Assembly (NCBI GenBank): GCA_037189985.1
Contig: JBBCJX010000003.1
Coordinates: 62,001-126,000, forward strand
Length of the DNA: 64,000 bases
From: UBA2031 sp037189985
GTDB taxonomy: Bacteria; Pseudomonadota; Gammaproteobacteria; Pseudomonadales; Moraxellaceae
Reading direction: 5' to 3'
How positions within the stretch are numbered: the first letter of the stretch is position 1; the number at the start of each line of letters is the position of its first letter. The notes under the pieces were generated by a model, which made no database searches, was not told the DNA's origin, and saw only the letters and a program-made list of their open reading frames with translations. Shown here one piece after another: positions 8,290-19,409 of the stretch. The position numbers were made by a program, and so were the translations under genes.

Positions 8290-10068
8290 TTACTCGGCTG
8301 CTTTTTCCTTTTCGCGCAGGCGAATGCCGAGGTCACGCAACTGGCGTGCTTCTACGGGAGCAGGTGCCTGGGTCATGAGGCATTCGGCAGTCTTTGTCTT
8401 GGGGAAGGCGATGACGTCGCGGATGCTGGTGGAGCCGGTCATCAGCATGACCAGACGATCCAGGCCGAAGGCCAGGCCGCCATGGGGAGGCGCACCGTAT
8501 TTCAGGGCATCCAGCAGGAAGCTGAATTTTTCCTGGGCTTCTTCTTCGCCGATGCCAAGGGCCTCGAAAACGGCCTTCTGCATGTCGAGGTTGTAGATAC
8601 GCAGACTACCGCCACCGACTTCTGTACCGTTCAGGACCATGTCATAGGCAACGGAGGTCGCGGCGCCCGGATTCTGCTTGAGAGTGGCGACATCGCACTT
8701 GGGCATGGTGAAAGGGTGGTGTACGGAGGTCCACTTGCCGTCATCCGTTTCCTCGAACATGGGGAAGTCGACCACCCAGAGGGGCGCCCATTCCGAGGTG
8801 TAAAGCTTGAGGTCGTGACCCAGCTTTACACGCAGCGCACCCATGGCATCGTTGACGATCTTGGCCTTGTCGGCACCGAAGAAGACAAGGTCGCCGTTCT
8901 CGGCGCCGACGCGCTTGAGCAGTTCCAGCACGACGGGTTCGATGAACTTCACGATGGGGGACTGCAGGCCTTCGATGCCGGCGGCCAGGTCATTCACCTT
9001 TATATAAGCCAGTCCGCGCGCGCCGTAGATGCCGACGAACTTGGTGTAGTCGTCGATCTGGCTGCGGGGCAGGCTGGCACCACCCGGCAGGCGCAGGGCA
9101 ACGATACGGCCCTTGGGATCCTTGGCCGGGCCGGCAAAGACCTTGAATTCCACGTCCTGCATGAGGTCGGCAACGTCGACCAATTCCAGCGGAATGCGCA
9201 GGTCCGGTTTGTCCGAGGCGAAACGGCGCATGGCTTCGGCATAGGTCATGCGTGGGAATGTCTCGAACTTCACGCCAAGCAACTCGTCAAACAGCTCGAC
9301 GGCCATCTGCTCGGTGATGTTCATGATGTCGTCATCGGACAGGAAAGAGGTCTCGATGTCGATCTGGGTGAACTCCGGCTGACGGTCGGCTCGCAAATCT
9401 TCGTCGCGGAAGCACTTGGCAATCTGGTAGTAGCGGTCGAAGCCGGAAACCATGAGCAACTGCTTGAAGAGCTGGGGAGACTGCGGCAGGGCAAAAAAGG
9501 AGCCGGGCTGGGTGCGGGAAGGCACGAGATAGTCGCGTGCGCCCTCGGGGGTGGCGCGTGTCAGCACGGGAGTCTCCACGTCGAGGAACCCTTGTCCATC
9601 GAGGAAGCTGCGAATCTTGGACGTCACGCGCGAGCGGAAACGCATGCGCTCCAGCATTTCCGGACGGCGCATGTCGAGGAAGCGGTACTTGAGCCGTATT
9701 TCCTCGCCAACGTTGGAGAAGTCATCGTTCAGGGGGAAGGGAGGTGTTTCGGACTGCGCCAGGATTTCAATATCCTTGCCCAGCACTTCGATCATGCCGG
9801 TCGGCATGTTGGCATTTTCCGTGCCGGCATAACGCCTGCGGACGCGGCCGGTAATTTTCAGCACGTATTCCGAACGGGATTTGTCCGCCTGGGAGAAAGC
9901 GTCAGGGGTGTCCGGGTCAATGACCACCTGTACCAGGCCGTCGCGATCGCGCATGTCCAGAAAGATCACGCCGCCATGGTCACGGCGACGGTGTACCCAG
10001 CCTGCCAGGGTCACGGTCTGGTCGATGTGTTTTTCGTTCAGTTCGCCACAGTAGTGCGTGCGCATCAT
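8290..10068 (-). CDS. aspS: Aspartate--tRNA ligase
   Basis: This is a class II aminoacyl-tRNA synthetase charging tRNA-Asp, possibly also tRNA-Asn in organisms with GatCAB. The N-terminal OB-fold is the anticodon-binding domain (TVTLAGWVHRRRDHGGVIFLDMRD). The catalytic core has motif 2 (FRDEDLRADRQPEFTQID) and motif 3 (GLAFGLDRLVMLM), and there is a bacterial GAD insertion domain. At 592 residues it is standard. The start is either of two adjacent ATG codons (10068 or 10065); the second matches the usual MRTHYCG start. Confidence 0.97.
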   Translation of the reverse strand: MMRTHYCGELNEKHIDQTVTLAGWVHRRRDHGGVIFLDMRDRDGLVQVVIDPDTPDAFSQADKSRSEYVLKITGRVRRRYAGTENANMPTGMIEVLGKDIEILAQSETPPFPLNDDFSNVGEEIRLKYRFLDMRRPEMLERMRFRSRVTSKIRSFLDGQGFLDVETPVLTRATPEGARDYLVPSRTQPGSFFALPQSPQLFKQLLMVSGFDRYYQIAKCFRDEDLRADRQPEFTQIDIETSFLSDDDIMNITEQMAVELFDELLGVKFETFPRMTYAEAMRRFASDKPDLRIPLELVDVADLMQDVEFKVFAGPAKDPKGRIVALRLPGGASLPRSQIDDYTKFVGIYGARGLAYIKVNDLAAGIEGLQSPIVKFIEPVVLELLKRVGAENGDLVFFGADKAKIVNDAMGALRVKLGHDLKLYTSEWAPLWVVDFPMFEETDDGKWTSVHHPFTMPKCDVATLKQNPGAATSVAYDMVLNGTEVGGGSLRIYNLDMQKAVFEALGIGEEEAQEKFSFLLDALKYGAPPHGGLAFGLDRLVMLMTGSTSIRDVIAFPKTKTAECLMTQAPAPVEARQLRDLGIRLREKEKAAE

Positions 10069-10142
10069 GGTGTCTTGGATCCCGGTATCTGGCCGCTGGG
10101 CCGAGCTTTGCCTGTCCGTGAACAGGGCGTCAAAGGGGGCGC

Positions 10143-10172
10143 ATTATACCTGCACCGGCGCCATGCTGTTAG
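10143..10172 (-). promoter_or_regulatory. Candidate aspS promoter
   Basis: On the minus strand the -10 box is a perfect TATAAT (10143-10148) and the -35 is CTAACA (10167-10172), with an 18-base spacer. It lies about 75 bases upstream of the aspS start. Confidence 0.6.
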
Positions 10173-10181
10173 CAGCATGGC
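10160..10181. promoter_or_regulatory. Perfect palindrome overlapping the aspS promoter
   Basis: The arms GCCATGCTG and CAGCATGGC (nine bases each, four-base loop TTAG) cover the -35 box and part of the spacer of the aspS promoter. This is a good position for an operator; a role as an RNA hairpin is less likely because it lies upstream of the start site. No regulator is identified. Confidence 0.4.
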
Positions 10182-10332
10182 GGCTATCTGGCAGTGCTTT
10201 GTTGCCTGGCTTTGCCTGCGATTTTTCGGCCTGTCCGGAGTTCTATTGACGAAAAACCCGGGATAAAGCGGCATTTTTTTGCCGGACTCTCAAAAAAACC
10301 CTGAAAACCCAGTGTTTTTGCAGCTTTCACTA

Positions 10333-10361
10333 TTGCTGGCCCATGGCAAATCCCCTATATA
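10333..10361 (+). promoter_or_regulatory. Candidate promoter for the HU/H1-like gene
   Basis: TTGCTG (10333-10338) and TATATA (10356-10361) are separated by 17 bases, about 125 bases upstream of the ATG at 10489. Confidence 0.4.
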
Positions 10362-10488
10362 TCGTGCCAGTTCTCTCCCTGAGCCACTAATGGTGCTGTG
10401 CCATGGAGGCGGGAGAGAGCACGATACCGAAACCACATGCCGCAGGATCAGGTGTCGCCCTGGAACTTTCATACAAAGGAAGATCGCA

Positions 10489-11028
10489 ATGGCCATAGCC
10501 AAGAAAACGACTGCCAAAGCTGCACCCGCCAAGAAGCCCGCTGCAAAAGCCACCCCCGCCAAGAAACCTGCTGCCAAGCCAGCCGCTGCTGCCAAAAAGC
10601 CGGTTGCTGCCAAGCCAGCCGCTAAACCCGCTGCCAAAAAGCCTGCTGCCACTGCCGCCAAAAAGCCGGCTGCCAAGCCTGCTGCTCCCAAGGCACCGGT
10701 GAAGCGTTCTACGACTGCCCTGAGCGCTGCCCACAACAAGACCCAGTTGCTCGCTGAAATTGCTGAACTCACCGAGCTGAGCAAGAAGCAGGTAACTGCT
10801 GTGCTTGAAGAGCTCTCCGCACTGGTTGAGCGTCATGTGAAGAAGAATGCCGTTGGCCACTTCACGCTGCCAGGCCTGTTCAAGATCCAGGTTGTCCGCA
10901 AGCCTGCCACCAAGGCTCGCAAGGGCACCAACCCCTTCACCGGCGAAGAAACCACGTTCAAGGCAAAGCCCGCCCGCAACGTGATCAAGATTCGCCCGCT
11001 GAAGAAGCTGAAGGATTTTGCTGCCTGA
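10489..11028 (+). CDS. HU-like DNA-binding protein with histone-H1-like Lys/Ala/Pro tail
   Basis: The start at 10489 has AAAGGA upstream; the frame is open further left but without similarity. Residues 1-75 or so consist of degenerate AKKPAAKP-type repeats, like histone H1 tails and AlgP. Residues about 80-179 form an HU/IHF-like domain (KTQLLAEIAELTELSKKQVTAVLEELSALV, then a beta-arm region with FTLPGLFKIQVVRKP and KPARNVIKIRPLKKLKDF). It is a probable nucleoid-associated protein. The low-complexity N-terminal tail and C-terminal HU-like domain are clear; the regulon or target cannot be told. A strong terminator follows. Confidence 0.85.
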   Translation: MAIAKKTTAKAAPAKKPAAKATPAKKPAAKPAAAAKKPVAAKPAAKPAAKKPAATAAKKPAAKPAAPKAPVKRSTTALSAAHNKTQLLAEIAELTELSKKQVTAVLEELSALVERHVKKNAVGHFTLPGLFKIQVVRKPATKARKGTNPFTGEETTFKAKPARNVIKIRPLKKLKDFAA

Positions 11029-11050
11029 TTATTCCGGCAAGAATCCTGCG

Positions 11051-11076
11051 AAAACGGCCGGTTATCCGGCCGTTTT
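11051..11076 (+). terminator. Terminator after the HU/H1-like gene
   Basis: AAAACGGCCGG-TTAT-CCGGCCGTTTT is a near-perfect hairpin with flanking A and T runs, 22 bases past the stop codon. It could act in both directions. Confidence 0.85.
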
Positions 11077-11175
11077 CTTGTGTGTCTCACAGGCACTGGC
11101 AGCACTGCTTTACAGCCTGCCGGCTTTGACGTATATAGCCGCCCATGCGAACGCGTTTTGCATCAAGAGGGTGCT

Positions 11176-11376
11176 ATGGCGAGTGGCAAATCCGAAGAAT
11201 TTGAAGTTGAAGAAGGCTTTGAAGAGGCCGGTGACAATGATAACGACGAGGCCGCCAAGGCCGCCGCTGTCAAGAACTCACTGACCCGTCGGCGCGTGAT
11301 TGACGAACTGCTCGAGGAGCGCAAGCTCCAGCGTCGCCTGCGCGATTACGACTACGACCTCAACGACGACAACTGA
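11176..11376 (+). CDS. PA3496-family small acidic/basic protein
   Basis: This is a 66-residue protein with a very acidic first half (EEFEVEEGFEEAGDNDNDE) and a basic helical second half (TRRRVIDELLEERKLQRRLRDYDYDL). The C-terminal motif RRxIDxxLExRxLxRxLxDYDxDL is typical of the small PA3496 family found in Pseudomonas and relatives, linked by annotation to envelope integrity or regulation. The start at 11176 has AAGAGGG upstream. A hairpin terminator follows 12 bases after the stop. Confidence 0.75.
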   Translation: MASGKSEEFEVEEGFEEAGDNDNDEAAKAAAVKNSLTRRRVIDELLEERKLQRRLRDYDYDLNDDN

Positions 11377-11388
11377 TTCATTACATTC

Positions 11389-11410
11389 CTGCCGCCACTT
11401 CTGGCGGCAG
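11389..11410 (+). terminator. Terminator after the PA3496-family gene
   Basis: CTGCCGCCA-CTTC-TGGCGGCAG forms a nine-base stem, followed by TTTCTGTT. Confidence 0.7.
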
Positions 11411-11470
11411 TTTCTGTTATATCCCTATTTCTTCTGGTGTTTTTCCCGTAACCAGCGGTGGATTTCGCAT

Positions 11471-11499
11471 TTGCCGGGGAGGGTGCCGGGTTGCATAAT
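11471..11499 (+). promoter_or_regulatory. Candidate sodB promoter
   Basis: TTGCCG (11471-11476) and CATAAT (11494-11499) have 17-base spacing and lie 62 bases upstream of the sodB start. No clear Fur box was recognised. Confidence 0.5.
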
Positions 11500-11561
11500 C
11501 GCGGTTCGCCGGCCGGATTACAGACGGCCCATTACCCATCCATCCAGACAGGACATGCACC

Positions 11562-12158
11562 ATGGCGATCGAACTGCCCCCGCTGCCGTATGAGAAGAAC
11601 GCGCTTGAGCCACACATCACGGCTGAAACCCTGGAGTTCCACCATGGCAAGCATCACAACGCCTATGTGGTCAACCTGAATAATCTGATCAAGGGTACGG
11701 ACCTCGAGAGCAAAAGCCTGGAAGAAATCATCAAGGCTTCTGCGGGCGATGCCTCCAAGGCTGGCATTTTCAACAATTCTGCACAGATCTGGAACCACAC
11801 GTTCTACTGGAACAGCATGAAGCCCAACGGCGGCGGCAAGCCCACCGGTGCCATTGCAGCCAAGATTGATGCCGACCTGGGCGGCTATGACAAATTTGTC
11901 GAGCTTTTCACCGCCGCGGCCACAACACAGTTTGGCTCAGGCTGGGCCTGGCTGGTATTGAACAAGGACGGCAAGCTGGAAGTTACCAAGACGCCGAATG
12001 CTGATCTTCCACTGGCACATGGCCAGAAGGCACTGCTGACCATTGATGTGTGGGAGCATGCCTATTACATCGATTTCCGTAACTTGCGTCCGAAGTACAT
12101 CAATACCTATCTCGAGAGCCTGGTTAACTGGGATTTTGCCAACGCCAACCTGGCCTGA
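11562..12158 (+). CDS. sodB: Superoxide dismutase [Fe]
   Basis: This is a cytoplasmic iron superoxide dismutase. Metal ligands are visible: His in TLEFHHGKHHNAYV, His in IWNHTFYWNSM, and Asp and His in DVWEHAYYIDFRN. FNNSAQIWNHTFYW and FGSGWAWLV fit the Fe rather than the Mn subgroup. At 198 residues it is full length. The ATG is preceded by AGGA. It is monocistronic, between a promoter candidate and a strong terminator. Its neighbour is a redox-responsive two-component system. Confidence 0.95.
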   Translation: MAIELPPLPYEKNALEPHITAETLEFHHGKHHNAYVVNLNNLIKGTDLESKSLEEIIKASAGDASKAGIFNNSAQIWNHTFYWNSMKPNGGGKPTGAIAAKIDADLGGYDKFVELFTAAATTQFGSGWAWLVLNKDGKLEVTKTPNADLPLAHGQKALLTIDVWEHAYYIDFRNLRPKYINTYLESLVNWDFANANLA

Positions 12159-12220
12159 GCCGGCGCGAACGAGGCAAGGCTGCGGCATCTTGTCGCAGCC
12201 GCTTGACCTCTAGAACGGAA

Positions 12221-12246
12221 AAGGGTGTCCTTGGACACCCTTTTTT
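12221..12246 (+). terminator. Terminator after sodB
   Basis: GGGTGTCC-TT-GGACACCC is followed by TTTTTT. It ends only 27 bases before the start of the sensor kinase gene, so that gene's own promoter must lie within or very near this hairpin, or some transcripts read through. Confidence 0.85.
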
Positions 12247-12272
12247 CATGCCCTGTTTGTTGCCCTTTCCCC

Positions 12273-13619
12273 ATGCCTTTTGTCCTCTCCGGTGAAGCGG
12301 CAGCCAATGCCCGCAACCTGTCACGTCTGTGCCTGCTGCGTACCCTGCTGATAGCTGCTCTGCTGGTCGGCGCTGTGCTGGCAGAACTGGTGCACGTCAT
12401 TCCACTTTTGCGCGATGGAACGGTTGTGCTCGCCATAGTGTTGTTGGCGATCTTCAATGCCTGGACTTTGTGGCGACTGAAACGTGGAGGTGATGTCAGC
12501 GAGGAATTGCTGTTCGGCCAGTTATTGGTTGATGTGCTTCTGGTTACGCTGGTGCTGTATCGCACCGGGGGGGCCACCAATCCGTTCATCTCCTGGTATC
12601 TGGTGCCTCTTGCCATTGCGGCAGCAACCCTGCGGCCGGGATTTACCATTGTGCTGGCATTGCTGGCACTCTCGACCTACAGCCTTCTGCTTTACCACTA
12701 TGTTCCGTTTACGCCATTTGGCGGGATGCAGGCTGGCCCGGCGCTGACACTGCTGGCGGATGATCCGCATCTTCATCACGCCATGACATTGCAGCCTCAT
12801 GATCATGAGGTGGGTCGGGGGTTTAATCTGCATATATTCGGCATGTGGCTGAGCTTTGTGCTGAGTGCCGCCCTCATCACTTTTTTTGTCACGCGCATGA
12901 GTCATGCCTTGCGTGAACAGGACAGGCGTCTGGCAGAACAGCATGAGCGCCTGCTGCAGCGCGAACAGGTGGTTTCACTGGGAGCGCTGGCAGCAGGCGT
13001 TGCCCATTCACTGGGTACGCCGTTGTCGACGATGACCGTGATCGTGCGTGAGATGGAAAATACGATTACCGATGATTCTCCCCTGCGGGAAGACGTGGTC
13101 ATCTTGCGCCGTCAGCTTGGCTTGTGCCGCAACATCCTTGGTGATCTTAGGTCTGATGCCGAGGCGCAGGACGCATCTCAATCACTTTCACGCTTTCTGC
13201 ACCAGTTGACCGAGCGCATGGAGGTTCTGCATCCGCACCTGAAGTTTTTTCTGGAAATGAATGCTCCTGATTGTGATATCCACCCTCCGGCATTGTTGTC
13301 CCCAGTCCTGACAAGTCTGCTGGATAATGCAGCGCAGGCGGCACATTCTACCGTCAGGTTTTCATTGCGACATGATGGCGGGCACTGTGTCATGGACATA
13401 CGTGATGACGGGCCCGGTATTGCACCGGAAGTGCTTGCGCGATTGGGGCAGCCTTTTGTGAGCAGCAAACATGAAGGGTTGGGGTTGGGCTATTTCCTCA
13501 GTCATGCCAGTGTCAACCAGATGGGCGGCCATATCCGTGTCCGGCAACAGGCTGATGGCGGCACGCATACCGAGCTGCAACTGCCGTGGTCGGTCATCTG
13601 TCGTGATGAGGCATCCTGA
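12273..13619 (+). CDS. regB: RegB/PrrB/RoxS-type redox sensor histidine kinase
   Basis: This is a membrane sensor kinase of the RegB family, which senses the ubiquinone pool and redox state. The N-terminal half has about six transmembrane helices. GGATNPF (residues 99-105) is the family's quinone-binding heptapeptide. The H-box is GALAAGVAHSLGTPLST with phospho-acceptor His245. The segment RQLGLCRNIL carries Cys285 at the place of the redox-active cysteine of the family. A C-terminal ATPase domain (LLDNAAQAA, DDGPGIAPE, GLGLGYF) follows. The start at ATG 12273 avoids the upstream terminator hairpin. Its stop overlaps the regulator start (TGATG). In Pseudomonas the equivalent pair is called RoxSR. 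Confidence 0.88.
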   Translation: MPFVLSGEAAANARNLSRLCLLRTLLIAALLVGAVLAELVHVIPLLRDGTVVLAIVLLAIFNAWTLWRLKRGGDVSEELLFGQLLVDVLLVTLVLYRTGGATNPFISWYLVPLAIAAATLRPGFTIVLALLALSTYSLLLYHYVPFTPFGGMQAGPALTLLADDPHLHHAMTLQPHDHEVGRGFNLHIFGMWLSFVLSAALITFFVTRMSHALREQDRRLAEQHERLLQREQVVSLGALAAGVAHSLGTPLSTMTVIVREMENTITDDSPLREDVVILRRQLGLCRNILGDLRSDAEAQDASQSLSRFLHQLTERMEVLHPHLKFFLEMNAPDCDIHPPALLSPVLTSLLDNAAQAAHSTVRFSLRHDGGHCVMDIRDDGPGIAPEVLARLGQPFVSSKHEGLGLGYFLSHASVNQMGGHIRVRQQADGGTHTELQLPWSVICRDEAS

Positions 13620-14149
13620 TGCAGCGCATCCTGATTGTCGACGATGACGAGCCTTTCCGCCTGACACTTGCTCGCGCATTCAGCCGGCGAGGGCATGAAG
13701 TGGTGACGGCGCCTGATGTTGCATCGGCATTGGCAGTGGTCGCCAGTCATCATCCTGATGCTTGCGTTCTGGATCTGAAGATAGGCCATGAGTCCGGGCT
13801 GCATCTCTTGCCGGAGTTACGCCGGTGTGCTCCTGCCATGCAGGTTGTCGTGCTGACGGGTTACGCCAGTATTGCCACGGCGGTCGAGGCCGTTAAGCAG
13901 GGCGCTGTGAACTATCTGGCCAAGCCTGCGGACGCGGATGAAATACTGGCGGCTTTCAGGCCGGAGGCAAGAGTGGCCGTCACGGCTGTACTTGAAACCC
14001 CTCCCATGTCGGTTGACCGTCTGGAGTGGGAGCACATACAGAAAGTGCTGGCGGAAAACGAAGGCAATGTTTCAGAAACAGCAAGGGCCTTGGGCATGCA
14101 CCGGCGTACCTTGCAGCGCAAGCTGCAGAAGCGGCCGGTGAAGCGTTAG
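13619..14149 (+). CDS. regA: RegA/PrrA/RoxR-type response regulator
   Basis: The receiver domain (ILIVDDDEPFRLTLARAF, with phospho-acceptor Asp in CVLDLKIGHESG) is followed by a short linker and a Fis-like helix-turn-helix (NVSETARALGMHRRTLQRKLQK). This two-domain layout of 176 residues is typical of RegA. It is translationally coupled to the kinase. Regulators of this family control respiratory, redox and carbon-fixation genes; targets here cannot be read from the sequence. Confidence 0.9.
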   Translation: MQRILIVDDDEPFRLTLARAFSRRGHEVVTAPDVASALAVVASHHPDACVLDLKIGHESGLHLLPELRRCAPAMQVVVLTGYASIATAVEAVKQGAVNYLAKPADADEILAAFRPEARVAVTAVLETPPMSVDRLEWEHIQKVLAENEGNVSETARALGMHRRTLQRKLQKRPVKR

Positions 14150-14178
14150 GCCTGATTGGAGAAGCAGTAAATTGCGCC

Positions 14179-14925
14179 TTATTGCGCATCCATTGACTGC
14201 CCTGTGGTGCCGCGACTGTCCGGACCCAGCAGCCAGAGGTAAAGCCCCATGATGTCCTCTGCCGCCTTTACCGTGGCAGGATTCTCGGCAGGATAGGCAT
14301 TGGCTCGCATGCTCGTACGCGTAGCACCCGGATTGATGCAGTTCACGCGAATATTGCTGATGTTTCTGAGCTCATCCGCCCACATCTGCGACAAGCCTTC
14401 GACACCGCATTTGGAAACCGCATAAGCGCCCCAGAAGGCGCGTGCCCGGCGTCCTACCGAACTGCTGGTAAAAACCACCGATGCATCTGGCGATTGCTTG
14501 AGTAGCGGAAGCAGTGTCTGAGTCAACAGGAAGGGGGCACGCAAGTTGACCTTCATCACGAAGTCCCAGGTGTCCGGGTCATACATTTCCAAGGGTGTGA
14601 TGTCGCCAAGCTGCCCGGCATTGTGCAGCACACCGTCCAGACGGCCGAATTCCTGTTCGATGGTGCTGGCCAACTGCTGGTATTCACTGGCACCGGCAAT
14701 CGAAAGGTCCTGCGGGACGATGGCAGGCTGGGGATGGCCAGCCTGTTCAATGGCATCGTAAACCGCTTCCAGCTTGGCAAGGGTGCGTCCGTGCAGGATG
14801 ACGGTGGCGCCATGGGCGGCACAGGCCCTGGCGGCGACGGCACCAATGCCATCGCCCGCCCCGGTAATCAGGATGACCCGGTCACGGAGCAGGGTGGCAG
14901 GCGCTTGGTAGTCTTTCATGGTCAT
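14179..14925 (-). CDS. yciK: YciK-family short-chain dehydrogenase/reductase
   Basis: This is a classical SDR with nucleotide-binding TGAGDGIG, NAG (VLHNAGQLGDITPLE), catalytic Ser (FTSSSVGR) and YAVSK. The length of 248 residues and the LEMYDPDTWDFVMKVNLRAPFLLTQ segment fit YciK. It is the last gene of the ubiG-mupP-yciK group, 12 bases after mupP, the same order as in Pseudomonas. The substrate is unknown. Confidence 0.85.
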   Translation of the reverse strand: MTMKDYQAPATLLRDRVILITGAGDGIGAVAARACAAHGATVILHGRTLAKLEAVYDAIEQAGHPQPAIVPQDLSIAGASEYQQLASTIEQEFGRLDGVLHNAGQLGDITPLEMYDPDTWDFVMKVNLRAPFLLTQTLLPLLKQSPDASVVFTSSSVGRRARAFWGAYAVSKCGVEGLSQMWADELRNISNIRVNCINPGATRTSMRANAYPAENPATVKAAEDIMGLYLWLLGPDSRGTTGQSMDAQ

Positions 14926-14937
14926 TTCCCAAGGAGT

Positions 14938-15606
14938 TCAGAGCACGCCCAGAAGGCGCGACAGGTCGGAGACGGTGTCCACCGTGTGATCGGCAGCCCA
15001 GTCACTGGCTGCGTCGCCGTCCAGTAAATAGCCGTAGCTCACGGCCACGGTTGTCATGCCGGCATTGCGCCCGGCATCGATATCGCGACGATGGTCACCC
15101 ACGTAGACACATCTTTCCGCCTTCACACCAAGTGCGTCGGCTGCCTTGAACATGGGCTCGGGATGAGGCTTGGTCTGGTTGACCATGTCCGGGCAGATGG
15201 CGACCTTGCAGCGCAGGTCGAGGCGTAATTCACGCAGCAACGGGCGGGTATACATGCTGGGTTTGTTGGTAACGATGCCCCAGGGCGTGCCACGTGCTTC
15301 CAGGCCGGTCAGCAATGCCTCCATTCCGGGGAAGAGACGACTCTCGTCCGCGATATGGCGCAGGTAGCTTTGCAGGAACTCCTGCCGCAAGGCCTCGAAC
15401 TCGGGCATCTCCACGTCGAAGCGGTCACCAAAGCCCAGAGCCACCACGGCACGGGAGCCTTGCGATACGGATGCGCGGATCTGCGCGGCAGGCAGCGGTG
15501 AGCGGCCGTGTGCTTGCAGTTGTCGGTTGAGTACGGCGATGAAGTCAGGTGCCGTGTCGATCAGGGTGCCATCAAGGTCAAACAGTACGGCTTCGGGATT
15601 CAGCAT
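14938..15606 (-). CDS. mupP: HAD-superfamily phosphatase, probable N-acetylmuramic acid 6-phosphate phosphatase MupP
   Basis: The HAD motif I is FDLDGTLIDTAPD, motif II WGIVTNKP, and motif III/IV is the Lys in NQTKPHPEP with VGDHRRDIDAGRNAG. It resembles phosphoglycolate phosphatase (Gph). The position between ubiG and a yciK-like SDR is that of Pseudomonas MupP, which dephosphorylates MurNAc-6-P in the peptidoglycan recycling route that bypasses de novo UDP-MurNAc synthesis. The specific substrate is inferred from synteny. The start overlaps the ubiG stop (TGATG). Confidence 0.8.
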   Translation of the reverse strand: MLNPEAVLFDLDGTLIDTAPDFIAVLNRQLQAHGRSPLPAAQIRASVSQGSRAVVALGFGDRFDVEMPEFEALRQEFLQSYLRHIADESRLFPGMEALLTGLEARGTPWGIVTNKPSMYTRPLLRELRLDLRCKVAICPDMVNQTKPHPEPMFKAADALGVKAERCVYVGDHRRDIDAGRNAGMTTVAVSYGYLLDGDAASDWAADHTVDTVSDLSRLLGVL

Positions 15607-16337
15607 CAGGCTGCTTCTCCGTGCGTGGCAGAGGGGCGGCGGGTGGCGACCATGTAATTGACATCGACATTCGGCCCCAGCCAGTAGTGGCGGGTCAGCG
15701 GGTTGTAGTGCAGGCCGGTCATGTCGTTCATGTCGAGGCCGGCAGCACGGATCCATCCGGCAAGCTCGGAAGGCTTGATGAACTTGCTGTAGTCGTGAGT
15801 GCCTTTGGGCAGCATTTGCAGAAGGTATTCGGCTCCCAGGATGGCGAAGGTGTAGGCCTTGGGGTTGCGGTTGATGGTGGAGAAGAAGACCTGGCCATCA
15901 GGTTTCACAAGATCAAAGCAGGCTTTGACGATGGCACCTGGGTCCGGCACGTGCTCCAGCATCTCCAGACAGGTCACGACATCGAAGGAAGCGGGGCGCT
16001 CACGGGCCAGTTCTTCCACGGGAATTTGCCGGTAGTTCACGGTCTGGCCGCTTTCCAGCAGATGCAGGCGGGCCACGGAAAGAGGGGCTGCCCCCATGTC
16101 GATGCCGGTCACACTGGCGCCACGGCGCGCCATGCTTTCAGCCAGTATTCCGCCGCCACAACCCACATCCAGCACGGTCTTGCCGGCCAGGCCCACACGC
16201 TCGTCTATCCAGTTAAGGCGCAAGGGATTGATGTCGTGCAGTGGCTTGAACTCGGAGTTCGGGTCCCACCAGCGGCTGGCAAGTGCCTCGAATTTGGCGA
16301 TTTCAGCTGGGTCGACGTTGCTTTTTTCGACAGTCAT
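15606..16337 (-). CDS. ubiG: Ubiquinone biosynthesis O-methyltransferase UbiG
   Basis: This SAM-dependent methyltransferase catalyses both O-methylation steps of ubiquinone synthesis. Family signs are EIAKFEALASRWWDPNSEFKPLHDINPLRL at the N-terminus, SAM motif I VLDVGCGGGILAE, and VTCLEMLEHVPDP. The ATG at 16337 gives 243 residues, the usual size; an upstream extension lacks similarity. The leader between this gene and gyrA (289 bases, divergent) contains a short hairpin at 16415-16432 (GCCGGAA-AAAC-TTCCGGC). Confidence 0.95.
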   Translation of the reverse strand: MTVEKSNVDPAEIAKFEALASRWWDPNSEFKPLHDINPLRLNWIDERVGLAGKTVLDVGCGGGILAESMARRGASVTGIDMGAAPLSVARLHLLESGQTVNYRQIPVEELARERPASFDVVTCLEMLEHVPDPGAIVKACFDLVKPDGQVFFSTINRNPKAYTFAILGAEYLLQMLPKGTHDYSKFIKPSELAGWIRAAGLDMNDMTGLHYNPLTRHYWLGPNVDVNYMVATRRPSATHGEAA

Positions 16338-16626
16338 GCGGACGTCCTTTGATGAAGGCAGGCAGCTGGCCTGCCTAATACGAGCCCTTCCTCGGCAGGC
16401 CGGGGAAGGGCATTGCCGGAAAAACTTCCGGCAGGCAAAAAAGAGCCTGCGGAGTATACCGGCAAGCGCGTCTGCGGCCACGGGGAAAATACGGTCAAAA
16501 GCAGGGAGTGGGGTTAGGTAAGCCCCTGATTTGTGGTAATCTTCCGGGCTTTGTTGGACTGCTCCGCAAGCCGGTATTTCGAGGATGGAAAACCGGTGTT
16601 TAGCGCCCTATCAGACGAGGAAGCTG

Positions 16627-19374
<2,748 letters not shown>

Positions 19375-19409
19375 GTGACCCGGATCAGGATCTGAAGGAA
19401 TTTGACGAC

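Larger units (their letters stand above)
10069..10488. other. Divergent intergenic region between aspS and the HU/H1-like gene
   Basis: This 420-base gap has no convincing gene. It holds a sigma70-like promoter for aspS overlapped by a perfect palindrome, a promoter candidate for the rightward gene, and a leader of about 120 bases before that gene with an imperfect inverted repeat (CTCTCCC near 10376 and GGGAGAG near 10411). Confidence 0.6.

Noticed and set aside
8239..10266. A 675-codon open frame on the plus strand antisense to aspS
   Set aside because: It is the complement of a fully conserved synthetase gene; the translated product has no recognisable domain and arises from the codon bias of a GC-rich gene.
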